Assembly: GCA_003070825.1 (NCBI GenBank)
Contig: QBLP01000142.1
Location: 1 to 9,995, forward strand
DNA: 9,995 nt
Direction of reading: 5' to 3'
Source of the DNA: Halanaerobium sp.
GTDB lineage: Bacteria; Bacillota; Halanaerobiia; Halanaerobiales; Halanaerobiaceae
Below, piece by piece: positions 1-7,680 of the stretch. A program made the translations under genes and the position numbers. Numbering within the stretch: position 1 is the stretch's first letter; each line of letters begins with the position of its first letter. The notes beneath the pieces are model-generated. The model was not told the DNA's origin. It ran no database searches and saw only the letters and a list, made by a program, of their open reading frames with translations.

Positions 1-98
1 GCTTTAACAGAGCTGGCCGAAAGAATCATTATCAGACCGCTCATCACCAGAGCTAAAATTGTAAATGATAAAATTAAATCAGGCAGCTTTTTTCTCAT
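1..98 (-). CDS. FtsW/SpoVE-type SEDS peptidoglycan polymerase, N-terminal 32 codons (cut by window edge)
   Basis: SEDS-family proteins (FtsW, RodA, SpoVE) are membrane glycosyltransferases that polymerise lipid II into glycan strands with a class B PBP partner. Only the start is visible: a short basic segment (MRKKLPD), then one hydrophobic helix (about residues 8-26) ending in LSASSVKA. That matches the conserved 'SASS' end of the first membrane helix in the family. The ATG at 98-96 has an AAGGAG ribosome binding site whose first bases are the murD stop codon, which leaves a 9-bp gap. This implies tight coupling to murD. Position after murD in a dcw cluster favours FtsW or SpoVE over RodA, but the fragment cannot separate FtsW from SpoVE. 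The rest lies beyond the left edge. Confidence 0.85.
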   Translation of the reverse strand, partial: MRKKLPDLILSFTILALVMSGLIMILSASSVK

Positions 99-107
99 AT
101 TTTCTCC

Positions 108-1463
108 TTAATTAATATTTTTTAAAACAGTCTCCTTAAATATTTTACCGCGCTCTTTATAACTTGCAAACATATCCCAGCTTGGGCAGGCAGGAGATAA
201 AAGTAGAGTATTATTCTGATTTAATCTTTCAACTCCAAATTCTGCTGCTTCTTTCAGATTCTCTGCCCTGATTAACTCCAACTCATCATTTTTAAATAAC
301 AGAGCCAGTTTTTCAGCAGTTTCTCCAACCAGAATTAATGTTTTAACCTTCTTTCTGATTATTGAAGCCAGATCACTGAAATCAGCATTTCTATCCTGAC
401 CCCCGGCAATTAAAATTATATCCTGATCCAAAGTCTTTAAAGCCTTAATAGCAGCATCAGGATTAGTGGCCTTAGAATCATCAATAATTATGTATCCTTT
501 TTTATTGTTAATATATTCCATCCGATGTGACTGCAGTTTGTATTCTGCAGCTGCCATTTGAATTTTTTCCAGACTCTGACCGGTCAGATAAGCAGCCAGA
601 GCTGCAAAAGCAGCATTTTTACGGTTATGTTCTCCAGGTAAATCAATTTTTCTGAAATCAAGCAAATTAACATTATCTTTTTGATAATATGCTCTTATAT
701 GATCTATTATTAAATCTGCATCCTGCATTTTAGAGCTCAGTCCGATAACATCTGCCTCTAATTCGTCTTTGAGCTGATATAGATAAGGATCATCAAGATC
801 AATAACTGCATAATCATTTTCTCTTTGATTTAAAAAGATATTTTTCTTTGCCTTTTTATAGTTGGATTCATTATGATGTCGATCCAGGTGATCTGGACTG
901 TAGTTTAAATAGAGAGCAATTCGAGCCCTAAATTCTTTAACTGCCTCCAGCTGAAAAGAACTCAATTCTAAAATAACCTTTTCTCCAGCCTGAAGTTGAT
1001 CAATAATTGAAATAAAAGGAATTCCAATATTCCCGGCCACTTTAACTGATCTGCCGTCCAAATCGCTCAGCATCGCTCCCAGCATTTCTGTGGTAGTGGT
1101 TTTACCGTTTGTCCCGGTAACTCCAATAATTTCGGCATCAGACTGCCTGAAGGCAAATTCAATCTCACTGATCGTTTCAATCCCTTTTTCCCTTGCTTCT
1201 TTTAAAACAGCAAGATCATATGGAACCCCGGGACTTAGAATAATTAGATCACTTTTTAAAATTTTATCTCCACTACCCCCGAGATCAAAGGTGATATTTT
1301 TACTGTCAACCCGGGCTATTAAAGTTTCCAGTTCTTCTCTAGTTTTTGAGTCCACAACAATAATTTCCAGATTAAATTTTGAAAGATATTTGACAAGTGC
1401 CAGTCCAGTTCTTGCACTAAAACCAAAAACTGCCACTTTTTGATAATCTAAACGCAATAACAT
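108..1463 (-). CDS. murD: UDP-N-acetylmuramoyl-L-alanine--D-glutamate ligase
   Basis: MurD is the cytoplasmic ATP-dependent ligase that adds D-glutamate to UDP-MurNAc-L-Ala. The 451-residue product has the usual family length and all three Mur domains. The N-terminal Rossmann-like UDP-binding domain (about 1-105) has a GFSARTG turn near residues 14-20. The central ATPase has the P-loop TGTNGKT (116-122), GNIG (144-147), ELSSFQL (166-172) and NYSPDHLDRH (187-196). A YKKAKKN segment (202-208) probably supplies the carbamylated lysine. The C-terminal domain begins near LPGEHNRKNA (275-284) and includes HRMEY (313-317), DDSKATNP (328-335), GGQDRNADF and SPACPSWDMF (423-432). The ATG at 1463-1461 follows AAAGGAGT, 25 bp after the mraY stop. 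No residue loss was seen, so it should be functional. Confidence 0.97.
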   Translation of the reverse strand: MLLRLDYQKVAVFGFSARTGLALVKYLSKFNLEIIVVDSKTREELETLIARVDSKNITFDLGGSGDKILKSDLIILSPGVPYDLAVLKEAREKGIETISEIEFAFRQSDAEIIGVTGTNGKTTTTEMLGAMLSDLDGRSVKVAGNIGIPFISIIDQLQAGEKVILELSSFQLEAVKEFRARIALYLNYSPDHLDRHHNESNYKKAKKNIFLNQRENDYAVIDLDDPYLYQLKDELEADVIGLSSKMQDADLIIDHIRAYYQKDNVNLLDFRKIDLPGEHNRKNAAFAALAAYLTGQSLEKIQMAAAEYKLQSHRMEYINNKKGYIIIDDSKATNPDAAIKALKTLDQDIILIAGGQDRNADFSDLASIIRKKVKTLILVGETAEKLALLFKNDELELIRAENLKEAAEFGVERLNQNNTLLLSPACPSWDMFASYKERGKIFKETVLKNIN

Positions 1464-1488
1464 CTAACTCCTTTAAAATTTATAGTAA

Positions 1489-2439
1489 TTAAAACAGTGA
1501 ACTCACAGCAAACAGTGATAATACTATCGTAATAATTACAAACCGAAATACAATTTTATTTTCTGCCAGTCCACTTAATTCAAAATGATGATGAATTGGT
1601 GTCATCTTAAATACTCTTTTTCCTCCAGTAACTTTAAAATACGGTACCTGAATCATCACTGAAAGAGTTTCTATCACATAAATACCACCGATAATTAGTA
1701 AATATATTTCGGCAGCTGTTAAAACTGCTGTTGCCCCCAAAAAACCTCCAATTGCCAGGGAACCAACATCTCCCATAAAGACTGAGGCAGGATTAGCATT
1801 AAACCAGAGAAAGGCAGTTGTAGAGCCAGCCATTATTAACATTAAAAGACTGTAATTATTAAGTCCCTGCAAATAAAAGATGGCCGCAAAAGCAGCTGAA
1901 ACAACAGCAGTCACACCTGCTGCCAGACCGTCCAGCCCATCTGTTAAATTAACAGCATTGGAACTTCCTATAACAACGATAAAAGCCAGGATGAATTTAA
2001 AAACCTCTCCCGTTTGGAGATTACCCAAAAAAGGAATTATTATACTGTGCTGTTTAACAACAAAAACTGCAGTTACTGCAGTTACTAAAGCTGCAGCTGT
2101 CTGTAAAATAATTTTCTGCCAGGCCTTCAACCCTAAAGAACGCTCAAACTTAATTTTTAAAAAGTCATCTAAAAAACCTGTTAAAGCCATGATAAAAGTT
2201 GACAGCAGCAGGGCAGTATATTCGATATTCAGCGGTACAAAAAAAAATGAGAGAATCAAAAAAACTGAGATAATTAAAAGCCCACCCATAGTTGGTATTC
2301 CAGCCTTTTTAAGGTGGCTTTCCGGTCCATAATCCCGTACCTGCTGACCAAAATTTAATTTTTTTATATAATTGATAAAATAATTTCCACTAAATACAAT
2401 TATTAATAGTGGCAAAATATATGCTAAAATATATTGCAT
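1489..2439 (-). CDS. mraY: Phospho-N-acetylmuramoyl-pentapeptide-transferase
   Basis: MraY is the integral membrane enzyme that transfers phospho-MurNAc-pentapeptide from UDP to undecaprenyl phosphate, making lipid I. The 316-residue protein is largely hydrophobic, with about ten predicted membrane helices, normal for the family. Signature sites are present: MGG (51-53), DDFLK with the paired catalytic aspartates (D91, D92), NAVNLTDGLDGL (161-172), NPASVFMGDVGS (216-227) and the histidine cluster PIHHHFE (281-287). The ATG is one base after the murF stop, and GGAGC inside the end of murF serves as its ribosome binding site, so translation is probably coupled. The substrate is the MurF product and the next membrane step (MurG) is outside the window. 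Confidence 0.98.
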   Translation of the reverse strand: MQYILAYILPLLIIVFSGNYFINYIKKLNFGQQVRDYGPESHLKKAGIPTMGGLLIISVFLILSFFFVPLNIEYTALLLSTFIMALTGFLDDFLKIKFERSLGLKAWQKIILQTAAALVTAVTAVFVVKQHSIIIPFLGNLQTGEVFKFILAFIVVIGSSNAVNLTDGLDGLAAGVTAVVSAAFAAIFYLQGLNNYSLLMLIMAGSTTAFLWFNANPASVFMGDVGSLAIGGFLGATAVLTAAEIYLLIIGGIYVIETLSVMIQVPYFKVTGGKRVFKMTPIHHHFELSGLAENKIVFRFVIITIVLSLFAVSSLF

Positions 2440-2440
2440 T

Positions 2441-3838
2441 TTAAAGCTCCTCAGTTTTTAATGCAGCAGCTATTTCTTCTAAATGATTGGCGCGCGATCC
2501 TTTTATTAAAATTAAATCGCCCTTATTAATTGCAGCTGCAAGAAATTCAACACATTCTTGATTATTTTCTAAAGTAATAATTCTATCTGACGGCATCTTC
2601 TTACCTGCACCAGCCGCAATTTCTCTAGCTTCTGAACCTATTGTTACTAGCAGATCAACACCTTTTTTAGCTGCATAAAGCCCAACCTCACGATGTTTAG
2701 CCTGACTTTGCTCTCCCAACTCCAGCATTGAAGCTAAAACAGCTATTGTTCTCTTAGATTGATGGCCCATTAAAACATCAAGAGCTGCCTTTACTGCCAG
2801 GGGATTAGCATTATAGCTGTCATTAATTATTCTCACCCCTGATTTTAATTCAATAAACTCCATTCGGTTTGAAGAAAATTCAGCCTGATCTAATCCCTGC
2901 TGAACTTCAGCAGAACTGAGTCCATTCTCTAAACCGGTTATAACAGCAGCCATTGCATTATAAATATTGTGTTTTCCAGCTTTATAAAATTTAAAAGAAT
3001 GATTTTTATTTTTATATCTAATCTTAAAATTTAAAATCTCATTTTTACTGTCAAAATTATACTCTAAAGTCTGCAGATCAGCACCCTTTTCAAAACCAAA
3101 ATATATCACTTCTGCAGTCGTTTCTTTTCCCATTTTTCTGGTATAAAGATTATCATAATTTAAAATCGCTTTATTTGAAGATTTAAGCTGATCGATCAGC
3201 TCTTTTTTTGCTCGTGCAATGTTTTCTAAACTTCCCAGCTGCTTTAAATGTGCTTCGGCTACATTTGTAACAATACCGATATCTGGTTCTGCAATTTCTG
3301 CCAGCAGTTTAATTTCTCCCAGAGCACTCATCCCCATTTCAAGAACAGCAAAATCTTCTGCAGCTGTTAATCTCAATAGAGTTAAAGGTAGTCCAATATG
3401 ATTATTATAATTACCTTCTGTTTTTAAACAGCTGTATTTTTGCTTCAAGACTGAATAAATTAAGTCTTTAGTAGTAGTTTTACCTGCACTACCTGTAACA
3501 GCAATCACTTTTAAGTCAGCAAACGACTTTCTATAATTATGAGCAATATCCTGCAGAGCTCTGGTAGTATCATCAACTTTTAAAATGGCTGTATCAGAAG
3601 CTTTAATAAAATCGTCCTCTATTTCCCGATCAACAATTACTGCTCCAGCTCCATTTTTCACTGCCTCTGATAGATAAAGATGTCCATCCTGATTTTCACC
3701 AATAATTGCTATAAACAAATAATTATCTTTAACTTCTCTGCTGTCAATAACAATTTCTTCAATTATCTCAGCTGTATTTCCCTGCAGCAGTTCTGCGCCA
3801 GAAAAATCAATTATCTCAGCTAAATTTAAATTTTGCAT
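2441..3838 (-). CDS. murF: UDP-N-acetylmuramoyl-tripeptide--D-alanyl-D-alanine ligase
   Basis: MurF adds the D-Ala-D-Ala dipeptide to UDP-MurNAc-tripeptide, completing the cytoplasmic pentapeptide precursor. At 465 residues it is full length. The N-terminal domain contains the family's DSREV segment (32-36) and the GENQDGH loop (47-53). The ATPase domain has the P-loop TGSAGKT (115-121), EMGM (167-170) and NVAEAHL (192-198). The C-terminal domain has GKHNIYNAMAA (288-298), SNRMEF, NDSYNANP (339-346) and KGSRANHLE (446-454). TGSAGKT and SYNANP favour MurF over MurE. The ATG directly abuts the murE stop (TAA then ATG, no gap), with only a modest AAAGGGAT upstream inside murE. Its translation may therefore depend on ribosomes finishing murE, which matters because murE is broken here. 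Confidence 0.97.
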   Translation of the reverse strand: MQNLNLAEIIDFSGAELLQGNTAEIIEEIVIDSREVKDNYLFIAIIGENQDGHLYLSEAVKNGAGAVIVDREIEDDFIKASDTAILKVDDTTRALQDIAHNYRKSFADLKVIAVTGSAGKTTTKDLIYSVLKQKYSCLKTEGNYNNHIGLPLTLLRLTAAEDFAVLEMGMSALGEIKLLAEIAEPDIGIVTNVAEAHLKQLGSLENIARAKKELIDQLKSSNKAILNYDNLYTRKMGKETTAEVIYFGFEKGADLQTLEYNFDSKNEILNFKIRYKNKNHSFKFYKAGKHNIYNAMAAVITGLENGLSSAEVQQGLDQAEFSSNRMEFIELKSGVRIINDSYNANPLAVKAALDVLMGHQSKRTIAVLASMLELGEQSQAKHREVGLYAAKKGVDLLVTIGSEAREIAAGAGKKMPSDRIITLENNQECVEFLAAAINKGDLILIKGSRANHLEEIAAALKTEEL

Positions 3839-5070
3839 TTAAATCCCTTTCAATGCTGAAACCGCCTCATATGCTACCTGACGGTCATCCAGCTCTATTT
3901 TTTTATTATTTAAAATTTGATACTGCTCATGACCTCTACCCAGCAGCATGACAAGATCATCTTCTTCAGCAATTTCAACTGCTCTTTGTATTGCCTGTTT
4001 TCGATCCGCAATAATTTCGTAATCAGCAAAACTTTCACTAAAACCTGATTTGATTTCAGTAAATATTTTTTCTGGATCCTCACTGCGAGGATTATCATTG
4101 CTTACAATTGTATAGTCTGCATATTTTTCTGCCAATTCGGCCATAGCAGGCCTTTTACTCCGATCTCGATCACCACCACAACCAAATAGCACAATTAATC
4201 TGTTTTTGTCCATGGCCGCAGCAGTTTCCAAAACATTCTTCATTCCATCCGGAGTATGGGCGTAATCAACAACAATTTGAAAATTTTGGCCGGCATTGAT
4301 AATTTCAAAACGCCCCGGGACAGAATCAATCTCAGCCAGAGCTTTTTCTATACTCACCGCTTCAACTCCCAGCAAATTGGCTGTCAGTATTGAAGCAAGA
4401 GAATTATAAATATTAAATATCCCACCCAGTCTTAATTTGAAAAGAGACTCTATTCTGCCACCACTTTTATATTCCATACCTCTTTGATGAAGTTTAAAAT
4501 CTTTTGTATATAAATCAGCAACTTCAGAATCCAAACTATAAAAATACTTCTGGCCGCCAGATTTTTCTTTAATATAATCGGCATTTGAATCATCAAGATT
4601 GATTACTGCAAATTTATCCTGAGAAAGATGAGAAAATAACCTTGACTTAACTTCACGATAATTTTCCAGTGTTTTATGATAATCTAAATGTTCAGGACTT
4701 ATATTGGTAAAAACCGCAGCCTCAAATTTCATTCCTGCAACCCGATATAAATCCAGAGCATGAGAGGAAACCTCCATAACTCCATATTTTACCCCTTCTT
4801 CTCTCATTTGAGCAAAATATCTATATAAATCAATTGATTCTGGAGTTGTTCTACTTGAAGCGAGTTCCTGATCTCCAATTATATTTTTAATTTTTTTTTA
4901 ATGGCCTGAGTGATAAACTGATGACCATCCACTTCAAAACCACTGATAGCAATAAACATATTATCTTTTTCTACTTCTCTTGAATCATATTTTAATTCAG
5001 TAATTGTTTTGTTTAAACTGCCCTTTTTTAATTCAAAATCTATATTTTTTAGTAATTTTTTTAACTCCAT
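3839..5070 (-). pseudogene. murE: UDP-MurNAc-L-Ala-D-Glu:meso-DAP ligase, disrupted by internal deletion and frameshift
   Basis: MurE adds meso-diaminopimelate to UDP-MurNAc-L-Ala-D-Glu. Two pieces of the gene are present. Piece one (5070-4879) is 63 residues of the N-terminal UDP-binding domain, with YDSREV and the GFEVDGHQF loop, ending at a TAA. Piece two is in another frame, open from 4897 to 3839. It reads GDQELASSRTTPES (TTPE at 4849-4838), MEVSSHAL, FTNISPEHLDYH, DYAHTPDG, GCGGDRDRSKRP, DNPR (4096-4085) and GRGHEQYQ. DNPR is the recognised mark of DAP-adding MurE. About 350 plus 60 residues remain, against about 490 in the family. Missing are the end of the N-terminal domain and the GTNGKT P-loop that binds ATP, so the gene as written cannot be functional. 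The first in-frame ATG of piece two (4807) has no ribosome binding site. The cause may be a true mutation or a sequence/assembly error. Confidence 0.9.
4891..4899 (-). repeat. A9 homopolymer at the murE deletion junction
   Basis: On the minus strand, nine consecutive A residues join the N-terminal part (ending GCC ATT AAA, i.e. Q-A-I-K) to ATT AAA AAT ATA ATT GGA (I-K-N-I-I-G), the run leading into TTPES. Seven or ten A residues would put both parts in one frame; with nine, translation ends at the TAA at 4881-4879. The sequence ATTAAAA occurs on both sides of the junction. Such a tract is prone to polymerase slippage and to sequencing or assembly error. Confidence 0.85.
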
Positions 5071-5078
5071 ATTTATTA

Positions 5079-5083
5079 ACCTC
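5079..5083 (-). promoter_or_regulatory. Ribosome binding site that fixes the murE start
   Basis: GGAGG on the minus strand lies about 8 bases before the ATG at 5070-5068 (protein starting M-E-L-K-K). An upstream in-frame TTG at 5100 would add ten residues, but it precedes this site and has no purine-rich motif of its own, so the ATG at 5070 is chosen. Confidence 0.75.
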
Positions 5084-5107
5084 CAAAATCCAGATCTCAA
5101 TTTTAAA

Positions 5108-7177
5108 CTAACGGAGTTTTAAATTTATTTGATTTGTAGTTTTAATTCTCCTGCCTGGATAAACTGATTGTCCAATCACTTTACCTGAACCAGACAATGA
5201 AACTTTTAAACCTTTTTGTTCTGCCAGTTTTACTGCATCATTTCCCTGCAGACCTCTAAAATCTGGTACTGCAATTAAGATTTCCTCTTTAGCTTCTTTT
5301 TTACTAAAGAGCCAGACAGTAGAATTGTAATTGCTTTTTATACCGGCAACAGGAAGTTGAGCTTTTACTATCTCTCCATCTCCAATTAGTTTAACATTAA
5401 ATCCTTTTTCTCTCAAACTACTTTCAGCACTCAAAAAGCTTTCGCCTATTAAATTAGGTATCTCAATTTCCTGATCATTGTTTTGATAAGAAAATTGATC
5501 TTTAGTGTTAGGTTTAATATTTAAATAATTTAAAATATTAGCTGTTAGGTTTTTAAAAACAGGAGCAGCTGTCTGACTGCCGTAATATGTTTCACCTTTG
5601 ATATCATATAAAATAGTTAGGACGACTAAATCCCTATCACCTGCAGGTACTATTCCAATAAAGGAAGAATCATAAATATCCTCATTATAGTGTTTGGCTG
5701 TACCGGTCTTTCCGCCAATTTCGTAACCCTCAATTGCTGCTTGAGTACCGGTGCCGCTTTCTACCACCTGTTTTAATAATTCTTTTGTCTTATCTGCAGT
5801 ACTCTTTGAAATAACCTGTCTAATAATCTGAGGTTCGTTGATGATATTTTCAGACCTGCTTCCTGTATCCACTTTTTTAACAAGCCTGGGTTGCATTAAT
5901 TTTCCTCCGTTGGCAACTGAAGAAACAGCTGCTGCAAGCTGAATCGGTGTTACAGAAATCCCATGACCAAAAGAAAAAGTTGCCAGCTCCACCGGACCAA
6001 TTCTATCATATTCTGGAATAATTCCCCTGGCTTCAGCCGGAAGTCGGATTCCAGTCTGTTCGCCAAAACCAAAGGCTTTGATGTAGGAATAAAAAGTTTC
6101 TTTATCCATTTTTAGTCCAACTTCTACAAAACCGGGATTACAGGAGTTTTTAACAACTTCAGCAAAGGTCTGACTTCTATGACCACTATTGCTCCAGCAG
6201 TTAATTTTCTCATTTTCTACATAGATATGTCCAGGGTCTGTTAAAATATCATTTTCAGTTATTACTCCCTCTTCTAAAGCAGCTGCTGCCGTTATGATCT
6301 TAAAAGTTGATCCAGGTTCAAAAACATCACTGATCGCTCGATTACGCCAACTTTTTTCTGGATAATCCTCAAACTGATTTGGATTATAAAGAGGGGTATT
6401 TGCCATAGCAAGTAGATCACCATTGGATGAGTCCATAACTATTACTGAGCCACCAGAAAAATCAAACTTCTCAGCAGCATTTTTCAGTTCTTTTTCTGCC
6501 ATATATTGAATTACTTCGTCTATTGTTAGATGAACATTATATCCGTCTCTCCCAGGTACAGCTTCTCGAACCCCATTGGGAATAGTTTTACCCTGAGCAT
6601 CTCTTTCGATGATCATTTTCCCTGCTTTACCGCTTAAATAATTATTATAAGATAACTCCAGGCCACTTAGACCATTATTATCCACACCCGTAAACCCAAT
6701 TATATGAGAAGCAAGTTTTCCCGCTGGATAATATCTTTTACTTTCTTCAGTAAATGTAATTCCCTTTAAGTTTTTTGCTTCAATCTGCTTATACAACTCA
6801 TTACTAACTTTTCTCTGTAAAAAAATTGCAGCAGCATCTGAGGTAATCCTTCTATAAATTGTATTATAACTAATATCCAGCAGCTCAGTCAGTTCTGCAG
6901 CTGTTTTATTGGGATTAATAATATTATCCGGCAGAGCAACTACAGTCTTAGCTGGTAGGCTGACTGCAAGTTTCCTGCCGGTATTATCATAGATTATTCC
7001 TCTTTCTGAGTTAACCACAAACTCCTTTATTCTCTGATTTAAGGCTTTGTGCTCATATTCAGCACTATTAATTACCTGAATCCAGACAAGCCTAAGTGCC
7101 AGAATAATAAAAAGTATAAATATTATTGCGAAATAGAATATTATTCTATTTTTTTTACTTTCTTCAAATTGCTGCAA
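5108..7177 (-). CDS. Class B penicillin-binding protein (FtsI/SpoVD type) with two C-terminal PASTA domains
   Basis: This is a D,D-transpeptidase that cross-links peptidoglycan at the septum, anchored in the membrane and acting outside it. The 689-residue protein has a short basic cytoplasmic tail, one membrane helix (about 12-36) and a PBP-dimerisation region (about 55-205, with ERGIIYDNTGRKLA). The transpeptidase domain (about 240-550) carries the active-site serine tetrad STFK (290-293), SCN (345-347) and KTGT (490-493). Two PASTA repeats (about 571-627 and 634-689) complete it. The start codon is TTG at 7177-7175, supported by a near-perfect AGGAGGA. Two PASTA repeats occur in some pbpB-type proteins and one in SpoVD. 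Since no second copy is visible, I do not choose between vegetative FtsI/PbpB and sporulation SpoVD. It lies 11 bp after ftsL and 37 bp before murE. Confidence 0.95.
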   Translation of the reverse strand: MQQFEESKKNRIIFYFAIIFILFIILALRLVWIQVINSAEYEHKALNQRIKEFVVNSERGIIYDNTGRKLAVSLPAKTVVALPDNIINPNKTAAELTELLDISYNTIYRRITSDAAAIFLQRKVSNELYKQIEAKNLKGITFTEESKRYYPAGKLASHIIGFTGVDNNGLSGLELSYNNYLSGKAGKMIIERDAQGKTIPNGVREAVPGRDGYNVHLTIDEVIQYMAEKELKNAAEKFDFSGGSVIVMDSSNGDLLAMANTPLYNPNQFEDYPEKSWRNRAISDVFEPGSTFKIITAAAALEEGVITENDILTDPGHIYVENEKINCWSNSGHRSQTFAEVVKNSCNPGFVEVGLKMDKETFYSYIKAFGFGEQTGIRLPAEARGIIPEYDRIGPVELATFSFGHGISVTPIQLAAAVSSVANGGKLMQPRLVKKVDTGSRSENIINEPQIIRQVISKSTADKTKELLKQVVESGTGTQAAIEGYEIGGKTGTAKHYNEDIYDSSFIGIVPAGDRDLVVLTILYDIKGETYYGSQTAAPVFKNLTANILNYLNIKPNTKDQFSYQNNDQEIEIPNLIGESFLSAESSLREKGFNVKLIGDGEIVKAQLPVAGIKSNYNSTVWLFSKKEAKEEILIAVPDFRGLQGNDAVKLAEQKGLKVSLSGSGKVIGQSVYPGRRIKTTNQINLKLR

Positions 7178-7180
7178 ATT

Positions 7181-7190
7181 TAATCCTCCT
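7181..7190 (-). promoter_or_regulatory. Strong ribosome binding site for the TTG-initiated PBP gene
   Basis: AGGAGGATTA on the minus strand sits about 7 bases before the TTG start at 7177-7175. It overlaps the TAG stop of ftsL (7191-7189). This almost perfect match to the anti-Shine-Dalgarno sequence may offset the weak start codon and couple the PBP to FtsL. Confidence 0.75.
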
Positions 7191-7659
7191 ACTCAAGTGA
7201 TTCAGCCTGAACGGTAGTAACTTCTTTTACTATTTTATCATAAATTTGCGCTAAGAAAAACTTTTCTTTTGGAATATCTGCCATAAATTTTTCTTCTCTA
7301 TTCATTTTATTATTATAGATAAGTGTTTCTTTTTCACTGGCATATACCATATTCAATTCATTTTTGGCAATTCTTTCCACCCGCGCCAGAGAAGTTTTAC
7401 TGGCAAGTTTCACTTCCAACCTTTCATTTTTTGACCTAACTACTTCCAATCTATCTTCCAGTTCCAGTAGTCTAGAACTACTATGATTGATATTTAATAT
7501 TTGAGAAACATATAACAAAATTGAAATACTTATAAAAACCAGCATAAATATGTATAATATTGTGAAGGCCTGTTTTTTAACATTAGTAAAATTATAGGAT
7601 GATTCATTTAGATAATTGCTTTCTGAAGCCAAATTTATATAATCCTGACCCTGATACAT
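7189..7659 (-). CDS. ftsL: FtsL-type cell division protein (FtsL/DivIC family)
   Basis: FtsL is a small bitopic membrane protein that, with DivIC/FtsB and DivIB/FtsQ, forms the divisome core and activates FtsW and its PBP partner. The 156-residue product has a polar N-terminal cytoplasmic segment (1-28) and one strongly hydrophobic helix (about 31-54). A heptad-rich coiled coil follows (about 61-90, rich in L, E, K and R), and then the family-like ending RVERIAKNELNMVYASEKE (93-111). A further charged tail of about 40 residues follows, longer than usual. Sequence conservation is low in this family, so the call rests on architecture plus position between rsmH and the PBP gene. The ATG at 7659 follows a GGGGGT ribosome binding site, 21 bp after rsmH. 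Confidence 0.85.
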   Translation of the reverse strand: MYQGQDYINLASESNYLNESSYNFTNVKKQAFTILYIFMLVFISISILLYVSQILNINHSSSRLLELEDRLEVVRSKNERLEVKLASKTSLARVERIAKNELNMVYASEKETLIYNNKMNREEKFMADIPKEKFFLAQIYDKIVKEVTTVQAESLE

Positions 7660-7680
7660 TTTACTACCCCCTTTTATTAG

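Noticed and set aside
1090..1443. Open frame on the plus strand inside murD
   Set aside because: It is antisense to conserved MurD sequence, including the P-loop, and has no ribosome binding site or recognisable protein motif.
2067..2096. Short tandem repeat in mraY (CTGCAGTTA twice, then a third CTGCAG)
   Set aside because: It encodes an ordinary T-A-V-T-A-V stretch in a membrane helix, and two copies of 9 bp are not enough to call a repeat element.
1880..2332. 150-codon open frame on the plus strand inside mraY
   Set aside because: It is antisense to a clear MraY. Its lysine/alanine/threonine-rich content is a by-product of the hydrophobic membrane helices on the other strand.
3910..4098. 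62-codon open frame on the minus strand inside the murE C-terminal part
   Set aside because: It is an alternate frame of the conserved MurE C-terminal domain (DNPR to GRGHEQYQ), which is the real coding frame.
3839..4807. The 322-codon murE C-terminal segment as an independent gene starting at ATG 4807
   Set aside because: Conserved MurE sequence (TTPES and before) continues upstream of this ATG in the same frame, and there is no ribosome binding site. It is a gene fragment, not a new gene.
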